A stretch of DNA of 64,000 bases from Cylicocyclus nassatus (taxonomy: Eukaryota; Nematoda; Chromadorea; Rhabditida; Strongylidae), in the NCBI GenBank assembly GCA_958299035.1, contig CATQJL010000112.1, positions 84,524,636-84,588,635 on the forward strand, written 5' to 3'. This document shows positions 55,199-64,000 of the stretch, one piece after another. The notes under the pieces were generated by a model. It saw only the letters and a program-made list of their open reading frames with translations, did not search any database and had not been told where the DNA came from. The stretch's first letter is position 1, and each line of letters begins with the position of its first letter. Made by a program: the position numbers and the translations under genes.

Positions 55199-57963
55199 TA
55201 TAGACTTGCACGATCACCGCAGTAACTGTTATTAACCAAAATGGGCCTCAAAGCGCTGCAAACACCACCCGCAAAAGGCCACTTAACGCCACCTTTGTTT
55301 GCGATTCCCTGGCAGTGACTGTTTTGACAACGTCTTATCGCAAAAGTTCAGCTGTTTAGCTGCTGTGCCTGAATGGGTCAGATCGGCCCTGACCCACTCA
55401 CGCTAAAAGGCGCACCTTCGTTTTTTTTTCAGTACATGAAGTTCGGCCGCTTCGTTGTGCCTCACAAAACCAATCTTGTGCCCTTCACTATGCCGCACGA
55501 CTCCGCTGCACGGTAGAGGACCTTTCGTCGTGAAATCTTTTGGCGTATTCAAGATGACCAAATTAAATAGAGGTGGTACGCTTATACTTGTGAAAAATTA
55601 GGGTATTTGAAGGGCCTAACACTAAGTCATGGTGTTGGATAGTCCTTAATCTTCGTAGTTCCTAGAAACCAAAAAACAGCAGAAACTTCAGAATAGACTA
55701 AAATTTAACGTTATGGGTCTATGAACTTTTTAGCTAAAGCGAATGCAGATTAATTGTACACGATTAGCAGTAGCGCACACAGGATTTCCGTTCGGGAAGG
55801 GGGGGGGGGGGAGGGGGTGGAATACAAATCTTTTCTGATGAAGGTGCGTGGCATTAGCGCGCACTCCAAAAAATTTTTGACTTGCTTCCTGAAATTTTTG
55901 CGGGCCCATAACTCCAAAGTTTTCAAAAAAAGGGGGCGTGGCGTCAGCCATGCCCCCGAAAAAATTTTTATAAGGCATTAAACCTTCGAAAACTTTTAAA
56001 ATTTTTTTTCAAATACAAGTGTAAGCATGTCACTGGGACATTTCTATGACTCACTAAGTAACTTCCAAAAATTTCGGCAGCACGCCACTGATTTTGAAGG
56101 ATTCAACTCTAAGTCGTTTAAACAGGCATTTTTCGTACTGAACTTCACGTGAAAGCTGCAGCTTTTACCTTTGCGAAAGAAACATAGTCTCTTTCTATGG
56201 TATTTCTATGCATTTATCGTTGCTGCCTGAGCAAAACGATACAATCAATCAAGAAAATCCCTCGCCTTATTTGAAATTCTTCTTTTACTTAGAGTATGAC
56301 AAATAAATAAGGAAATGAGAGCAAAAGGAGTAGGTAAACACTGATAAGATCCCACTCATAAGTAGCCATGAAGTCACAAATGCATTTCAATCATCACGAT
56401 ATTTTGGAGTTTCAAAAGCATATTTGAATTATGGTTAGTGTAACTTTCTCGAATTAGAATTATTGATAACAGACTATACACAGAACAGTTTAATAAGGCT
56501 GATCAATTTATCTTTTTTGTTATTGACGCACACATGCAGATTTGTATGTTAGTACCAAATAAATATAATTATTATTTATATTAAGATGTTAAGAATCTAT
56601 AAAACTTTGACAGTTCTGAAAAAGATTACTGCAGCTGATAAAGATAATTTGCAATTTTGATTATAAACCTGAGGTTAATGCAAAAGCGTTTACAGAAAGC
56701 TTGACTTTCAAAAAAAATTTCTGACATAAATTTTCAGAATTTAATTTTTTAAAGGATACCAGTACTTTGTCAAACACATACAAAGATTGATCTTTATGTT
56801 GTTAATCACAAATCTTGACTGCTTTTTGCTTTATCCAAACGGTATGGATACTTGGTATTCTAAGTACTGGAAGGCTCAAGGATAACCCTTGAGTCTATTA
56901 TTCACACCACTTTTTCCTGCTAATGAGTCCCGGAAAAGGAACAGAGCGTAAATATTCGTCTACTACAAAATTCACTAATTATACCTTTTTTTAAGGTTGG
57001 GAATTCTAATTGTAAGAATAAACAGATAAAAGATAAGTGGAGAAAATAAATAAGTTTAAAAGCCAAATGGCACATGTACAATCATCAATCGATTCGATTT
57101 TTGCTGTTAGATGTTTTGACGCCTGAGTGTGGTGAGGAGGATAAAATGAGATGAAGGTCAGGTTGGGATTAACATCACAGAGGAGGATTTCTTGAAAGAA
57201 TTCCGAACTAGGGTGCAAGTGTAATTAATTGGCAACTATTAAGAAGAGGGCAGGTAGCTAGCTAAAATCTGGAACGACTAGAACAGGGGCCATTATCATA
57301 AAACAAGTCTTGACCTCATTTTCATTAAGGGGTGAGGCATAAAGTGAAGAAAACTCAAAACCGCAGCGGAGCCCCCCCCCCCCCCTTAGCTCCCAAGTAG
57401 CTCCAAAGTAGGACAAAGATAGCCGTGCTTGTCACTACTATCAGTGCAAGTATACTCCCGCACCCTCCCCCCCCCCCCCCCGCCCATCACAGTCCACCCG
57501 GAAGTCTTGTCTATCGTACTTGTTTGTCGATACGCTTTTATGTGCACACGTCGAAAAGCTCCCTAACCTTGCGCGGGTCATTTTTTCACGATGACGTCTA
57601 CTGCGTTGTGCGGGAGTAAAGGACGAGTAAATAGAAGTGGACAGCGCAATAGAAAAAGGATGCAAGTATTTCGTGAAACAGCAAATTGCGTTGCAACTTT
57701 TTACTAATCAAAGGTCGCAGTCGTCTACTCGACAAAAATTAGAACTCCTAGACAAAAAGCGTTTTTCTACGTTAGAGTGATTCAGTTTTCTTTTTCATTT
57801 CTCATTATTACGCTCGGGAGCTGTACAAAAATAAACACAAAAATAGATGTTAGTGCTACAGCGAAAAATAAACAGAAACACAAAGTGTTAGCTCGTCACT
57901 CAGTTCGAGCCTAAATCCATTCACATAGGACAAGAACGACAGACGAAGCTTGCATGGACAATA
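55199..57963. other. Non-coding, with hAT-like repeat and C/G runs
   Basis: 55,768-56,090 has CAGTAGCGCACACAGG and CAGCACGCCACTG ends like the hAT-like MITE at 16,575, without a clear 8-bp duplication. G or C runs at 55,798, 57,369 and 57,465. 56,100-57,000 is AT-rich with no gene seen. Confidence 0.4.
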
Positions 57964-58631
57964 CAGGGTATCCCAAAAGTAAGTACACACTTTTTGCTTG
58001 TTAATAATTCTCTTGGTCTTTTCCTTAGCTTCAGTAGAGGAGGCTTCAACTTTGACTTACAGTATGGAGTGAATCCATCGACATTCTTTACTGTAGGATT
58101 AGCGTAGGGAGTCCTAGCAGCGGCATTGTGAAATAAGCCAGTTCAACGAAGTTTCCAAAAAAAACTTGGAAAGTTGTGAAGCAGTGTTTTCAGACATGCT
58201 GATTTTATCAGAAATTATTTATGAATTTTTAAGAAGTCTAAATGGTGCAATCAACATTTTGAAAAACACTGAAAAAAACGTCGGTTTACTTGGCATAACT
58301 CATGAAGAAGCCTTATGATAAAGTGCGAATTCTATTTTAATAATCAGCAGCTCAGATTAGCCTAATGATAAATATTCCGGCCCGTTGAGTATCTATTCTG
58401 GTGCAAATGTAGCCACGATGGCTCAAAACTCTCTTCAAAGTTTCTACCGTAATCCTACAGTAACGAAGGGCGGTGGGTAATTCATTCCATACTGTAAATC
58501 TAAGTTGAAGCCTCCTCTACTGAATGGCACTCGATAAGGAATGGTAAGGAAAAGACTCAGTGGGAAGAGAGTTAATAACGATTAAAGAGTTAATTAACGA
58601 TTTTTTGTGTACTCACTTTTGGGACACCCTG
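57964..58631. mobile_element. Mariner-like MITE, 668 bp
   Basis: Termini CAGGGTATCCCAAAAGTAAG and GTGTCCC-complement GGGACACCCTG, next to TA on both sides. Inner arms also match (AGTAGAGGAGGCTTCAACTT and complement). No transposase frame. Confidence 0.8.
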
Positions 58632-59170
58632 TATAATAACAAGCAAACACAGATTTTAATCTCAAAAATATAACTCAATGGATTTAGAATCTATGTCCCC
58701 TCATTATCAACTGTTCTTTGATATTATTGATTGAAGGCAAAATTTTATGTGTTTGAAAATTTTTTGGTGTGAGAGTAAAGCTACGCTAATACTACCATGG
58801 AACACTTACACCCTGTGTAATGAAGAGATAGTTCTTCCAGAATTCTGTGCAGTGAAAAACATGGTTGGGCAATTATGAATGAAAATGAAGAGTGATTAGG
58901 GGAATCCGTTCTCGCAATACTCACGTTAATCCTACTAGTATGAAAAAAGATTATCCGGCTTGAACAAGCAGTCTGGTGGCAATTTTTTTGCAATGGTGAA
59001 TCAATTTTGTGTAAAAAATCTTTCTAGTCGCTAAACTTGGCATGGAGTATCAGAGTAAAAGCATTTTTGACGTCCTTAGTACTGTGAAAGATTATAAAAA
59101 CGGTATCCTTTGTCAAAAACTAGTATTCGAGACAAATAAATGCTCAAATATGTCAGATCCACACTGTGTA

Positions 59171-59320
59171 AGGTAGGTGCCAGAGTAAGCGAATATTTTG
59201 TGCAGGTTGGGGTCTCGCGCAGAATTGACGTCACTTGGATTGACGCCAACATGGTGAGAGACGTCAATTCTGCACGGGAACCCAACCTGAACAAAATATT
59301 CGCTTACTCTGGCACCTACC
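59171..59320. mobile_element. Palindromic MITE, 150 bp
   Basis: AGGTAGGTGCCAGAGTAAGC and complement with arms of about 65 bp; TA on both sides. Confidence 0.8.
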
Positions 59321-59569
59321 TAATCGTGATATCAATAACTGATGAGATGGTTTATAACTTTCTTTCGCATAGATTACTTACAAAAGTGACTGAACAGGAT
59401 GAAAGATGTAGATCAAAAGAAAAATAATTGACTTGCTGATTTCTATACAGAGAGAAAGAAAAGGACTGAATTGATGGGATGCAATGGATTTGAGTGAAAC
59501 TTTGTAAAGAAAGAAGTGAATAGAAAACTAAATGGGTGGGTCAAATAAAAAATGACGTGATGATAAGAG

Positions 59570-59770
59570 GAGGAATATTTGAATGAAAGAATGATGAATG
59601 AACGAACAAAGGAATTAAATGATACAGTTTGAATGAATGAATTAACGAACGAGTGAATGAAAGAATGAATGAATAAATGGATGATTGTTTATGTAAATGT
59701 GATTGAATAAATAAATAAGTGGATGAGTGAAGAGTGAATGAATGAAGGAATGAATGAATGAATGTGAAAA
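59570..59770. repeat. Degenerate (GAAT)n microsatellite
   Basis: Imperfect GAATGAAT repeats over about 200 bp. The 99-codon minus frame here is an artefact of it. Confidence 0.8.
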
Positions 59771-59799
59771 TGTGCAAGTGACTACCTGTTAGTTCTTGT

Positions 59800-62700
59800 A
59801 AATAGTTGAAATTATTTTTACATTTTTTCAAAAAATTCAAAGTAGCCTTGTGCGCCCCCTTTTTTAGATTTTAGAGGTTGTGGCTGCGAAAACATTTGAA
59901 TTACCTCAAAAATATAAATACTTTCGGAGTGCGTGGCTGACGTCACGCACCTTCATGGGAAAAAATTTTGCCGCCCACTCCCCCGAACGGACTGGGACCG
60001 CACTGATATGTAACAGTGGTGGGGGGGGGGACAAAAAATTTCCCTGAGTGAAAGTGCGTGGCGTTAGTCACAAACTCCGAAGCATTTTTGCGATGCTTCC
60101 CAAAATTTTTGTGGGCCGAGGATCCCAGAATATCAGAGAAAGGGGTGTGAACAAGTCATTTGCACCATTTTTATAACGTAAACAAGTTTCAAAGATTTCG
60201 CGTCCCATTCTCGGGGGAGGGGGGCCTCTGTCTGTCTCTGGTATGTATGCATCACTGGCGGACCCCCAGAGAATGGGCCCTGAATTTTTTGAAATCTACT
60301 TATAGGCTGCTGCATGACAAAGGTGCAATATCTTTGAGCGCGAACTCGCCTTTATTAGCCACAGAGCGCATGAGACGCAGGATTTACAGCGGTGAAGGTA
60401 CGCGCGCGTCGCTTTCGCACCCGCGCAAGTAATACTGCTTTTGCGCCTTCGTAATGCAGTAGCCTTTACATGGTTTATAAAATTATTCACTTGAAATAAT
60501 TTTTAAATTTCTTCAAAAATTCAAAGCAGCCTCGTAAAAAATTTTCGGGGGCGTGGCGGCAACCACGCCCCCTTTATTCTAGATTTTAGGAGTTGGTTAG
60601 CCCAAAATTTTCGGTGACAAGGTAAATAATCAAATGGGTGGTTTTGAGATGGCAAACTCCGCCCTAGCCTCCTGGGTAATGGCGAACTCCACTCTAGTCT
60701 CAAGTTCATTCCGTGAGTGGGTTATAGGTGTAACCTACACTTTTGAAGTAAGCCATACCAGTACGAAAATGCATTAAGTGCAAAAAGTGTAAACTAAGGC
60801 AAAGAATATGGGACGTCCTCGTTAATTAATTGTCAAAAACTGCGTTAACCTTTAGTCGAATAGAAAAAATCGTCTAAAAATGACTGAAGCAGCTGCGATG
60901 TACGTTCTCGAACGCACACAAACGATGGGCGATGAGAGCGCAGCGTTTTGGTCAGTCGCGCCGTCCACGCGTACAAAACAAATAAAGAGTGGACACGAGC
61001 TCGAAGCCCCCGTGCTAGAATCGGCGCCCGCATATCGCGAAAAACCCGCGCAAACCATATAATGAGTGCTGCTGCATTTTCATGAATTGAGACGTTTTGT
61101 TCACTATTTTCTTAATGCAGCAAACCGGATCTTGCTGGGTTGCAGCTTTTTGCAAGGTGAATTGGAATGTTTGAAGCTTCAGACTAGACACATCGTGTGA
61201 ATCCGGTTGGATTCCTCTAAAGTGGACAGGCACCTTCAATCCGCTTCTAATCATTTTTACAAACTAACACTTAAAGACTTTTTCGCTTTCGCTCAAGTAC
61301 CGAGCTAACGGATGTTGGGAAGTGCGAGATTAGTGAAAAGTTTGTGATTGTATCGAGGGTTTTGCCAATTTCCTAGGGATCTTCTAGCCTAGAAAACATC
61401 TTCATAGCAAAGGTCTACTTAAAGTCAGCGTCCGGGCAAATCTCCGAAGCAGGTGTACGGACCGCCCATTTCGGTGTGCGCCCCACCTTCTTCAAAAGGG
61501 AAGGGCGTACTTCATGCGATTTCAGTCGCGACGCGATTTGGCAATTCGCCAGAATTCTTCGGATCCAACATTAGTAAACTGCACATGCATAGTGTGTATA
61601 ACTTACGTAAATTGATGAAATACCCTATCTTCTGTACATTTATAATGTGCTTACAATGAGTTATGGACACCTGGAATATTGCCAAATCGCGTCGCGATTG
61701 AAATCGCTTGAAGTATGCTCGGCCCTGAAGAAATCTCCCTCAAATTTGGACGCGTTTTCACGTGGTAAGCACAATCAAACAACATACGATTAAAAGTGTT
61801 AATGCTTGCTTTGAACAAAGCTAGCGCCAGGGCACTCGTCCGGGGCTCTTGAAAATTAGCCAAAGAAGCTGTGGGGATTCAAGTTTTTAGAGTGCCATAA
61901 GATCAGTTCATGAAATGGCCCGGATAATACAAAAATGAAGTATGAGAATTTACCCGGATGCTGCCTTGACGATCACAAATAAGATCATCTTAGTCATGTA
62001 TGGAGTAATTTCTTCGACGAACTTGCAGATAAACATAAGTAAAGTTTTACTGCGCTAGTCTTCATAGCCTACCCGGGCAAACACGAGAGTAATCGGATCC
62101 TTATTTGGCAACCCAATAAGGCCCCGACCACTGATCGTTTAAATTTGTCTATCGAACTTGTTCGCTACTATTGGACATCGAGAAGAAATGTGAAGAAAAT
62201 AATATAAGGAGATTACACAAAAAATTCGAAACCTTCTAGAATTTTCGGGTTTCTGGAAGTTTTTTGGGAATTTTTAAAAATTATTTGCAAGCTTGTAACC
62301 TGGAGTTCTTAGAAAGAATGCGTAATCATCGCAATCTACAGGTGCGCCAAAATTACCGGAGCGTGTTTCCTTGGGTGCCAGGAGAATACTAGACGGGCTT
62401 GAAGACGGATCGAGTATGCGTTTGTTTTCACCAACCATCATTATCGTAATGCAATGATCAAATCAGAATTTGGCTGTTTCATCTCTCGAAAAATTCCCAG
62501 TTCCTCTCGCCGACCGAAGTGTATTCTGTAGGCAAGCATGACTTTAAAAATTTATATGACATTTTTTCAGGAACCTTTTCTCTTGCTTTGTAATAATGTA
62601 CGAAAATAAAGCAAGCCTTTGCCTCTAATACAGCTAAGTACGGAATTTTGGAAATCGATTTGAAGTAAACTTCTGATTTCTTAAAACATGGTTGAGAGGC

Positions 62701-62951
62701 AGCATTCTGAAAACTGGTGAAATTTTTTCCTTCCTGGCTGCGACTTACAATCAGAAAATGTCTTCCAAATCAAATTGACTATCTCAGAATCGCTTCTGAC
62801 TAGATGCTCTTCTCCATGTATCACAAATAGATAGAACTGTTTTTGTCTGAAAACTTTTGCATGTCTGGGACCCAATAATCGATTTAAAACAGTGGTCATT
62901 GCTCATACGCAGGTAATTTTCGCAAATACAATAATAAGTGTGTATATATTA
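59800..62951. other. Repeat fragments, no supportable gene
   Basis: 59,810-60,600 holds pieces of the hAT-like repeat (GTGCGTGGC and GGGGGCGTGGC words, G-runs). 61,508-61,543 and 61,680-61,718 are inverted copies around GATTTCAGTCGCGACGCGAT. Frames at 60,880-61,062 and 62,681-62,899 have no recognised domain. Confidence 0.4.
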
Positions 62952-63968
62952 GGTCGTTCCGAAAGTAATGTCGCTTTTTTCAATCGAAGGCCACATTTCA
63001 CGGAATCAAGATTTTCAAGAGCTCTTGGGATCATTCGATGCAGCATTTCGTCCTCTTTCTAATGGTTCTAATTTTATTGTATAGTATTCAATGAGCTCTC
63101 AATAAATTACCAAAACCTGCGACTCATGCTTTTTGTCATAGTCAAGTTGACTAATTTTCCAAATTTTTGTACTGATTCCCTGAAAATGTACAAGTAACAG
63201 ATGAATAGAGCAGACCCTACAGGACACAAAACAATTTTTTGCTTTTCCTTAGCTTGCTTCTTTGAGTTTCTGGAGTTAATTTTTCAAGGCCATCAAAGTC
63301 CATATTTGGTCAACTCAAACCTCACAGAACAACAACCGGCAAGCAACTCGGGTGCCATTCGACGCAGCTTTTTCTCCTCTTTCTACCAGCTGTCTTCTGT
63401 TTCCAATTCATCAGGTTTTTCGGGATAAAATCATCATAATGCAGGTTTTCCAGGGCGCCCCGAGCTGTACCCGGAATTTTCTAAAGTTGCTAATCTGAAG
63501 CGGTGAATGCTCATTTGGTTTGTAAAATTAGTGTCAAACCATAATCCATCTTTGTAAGTTTTAAAATCCGAAGATTTATTGCTGTTTGATGCATTTGTGT
63601 CTGAGACGAGCCTGCTGAAACTCGGTGGTTCCATCAAAAAATCAATACAAAAATTATGACGAGCTATGGAAAGTAGAGAAAAGTTGTGCTGTTTCCTGTA
63701 GGGTTTGCTCTATCCATCCATTACTTGGACTCCTTCCGAGGGTTGTTATAAAAACTTAGAAAAATTGTGAAACTTGACTTTCTTAAAAAGCCTGGGTCGC
63801 AGATTTTGGTAATTTTTGTAAAAGCTCATTGAATATGATGCCTTGATACTATAACCATTAAAAAGAGAATAAAATGCTGCATCGAATACCTCCAAGATCT
63901 CTTAGAAACCTTTGTTCCATCAATTGTGGCGCCCGTTTGAAAAAAGCGACATTACTTTCGGAACGACC
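62952..63968. mobile_element. Mariner-like MITE, 1,017 bp
   Basis: Termini GGTCGTTCCGAAAGTAATGT and complement, next to TA on both sides. Arms of about 130 bp; a second, diverged internal copy of the same phrase (TTCGACGCAGCTTTTTCTCC) near 63,358. No intact transposase. Confidence 0.8.
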
Positions 63969-63976
63969 TAATATTA

Positions 63977-64000
63977 GGTCGGTGCAAAAGTTTTGTCAGT
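63977..64000 (+). mobile_element. Mariner-like terminus cut by window edge
   Basis: TA followed by GGTCGGTGCAAAAGTTTTGT, resembling the left end at 6,488. It begins 8 bases after the previous element ends. Confidence 0.55.

Noticed and set aside
59541..59840. 99-codon minus frame rich in His and Ser
   Set aside because: Encoded by a degenerate GAAT microsatellite.

Overview
This is eukaryotic genomic DNA, most likely from a nematode. The recognisable genes have short introns (48-154 nt) with TTTCAG/TTNCAG-type acceptors and GTAAGT-like donors. The repeats are mariner-like, Harbinger-like, hAT-like, Helitron-like, RTE-like and Penelope-like, and the best gene is a small secreted Lustrin-type cysteine-rich protein. 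A clade V (strongylid-like) worm is a guess from overall style; no marker in the window fixes the species. I saw no bacterial operon, CRISPR array, rRNA or complete tRNA.

The first 35 kb is organised around a tandem segmental duplication. Copy A (about 3,388-17,051) and copy B (about 20,735-35,190) are in direct orientation. Each carries one Lustrin-type gene (A 4,001-4,686; B 25,966-26,642) with identical exon architecture, TATA box and polyadenylation signal, followed by a second putative secreted (possibly saposin-like) gene. That second gene is open in B (27,180-27,497) but in A is broken by a transposon inside its signal peptide. The two copies act as empty sites for each other, so target-site duplications can be read directly. 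A has gained a Penelope-like insert with paired hammerhead ribozyme motifs (4,854-5,220, 12-bp duplication), several MITEs, and a 3.8-kb foldback element. B has gained a 4.6-kb terminal-inverted-repeat element carrying a fragment of a DEAH-box helicase exon, and differs from A by a further 2.85-kb block. Between A and B lies a decayed hAT transposase on the minus strand (17,470-18,868).

From 35 to 49 kb the window is nearly all mobile DNA: a minisatellite-armed foldback (35.8-36.6 kb), two Helitron-like elements in opposite orientation (36.8-37.6 and 46.7-47.6 kb), Penelope-like GIY-YIG endonuclease remnants (38.2-39.0, 46.3-46.6, and a head-to-head pair at 47.6-49.1 kb), and repeated copies of a family with CTCAGACA termini.

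At 49.35-50.47 kb on the minus strand six exons join in phase into a 185-residue, single-pass, type II-like membrane protein of unknown function. The remainder to 64 kb is mostly non-coding, with further MITEs (53.1, 53.8-55.2, 58.0-58.6, 59.2, 63.0-64.0 kb) and low-complexity DNA. Apart from the two Lustrin-type genes, the B secreted ORF and the membrane-protein gene, most open frames here are repeats, transposon relics or chance.
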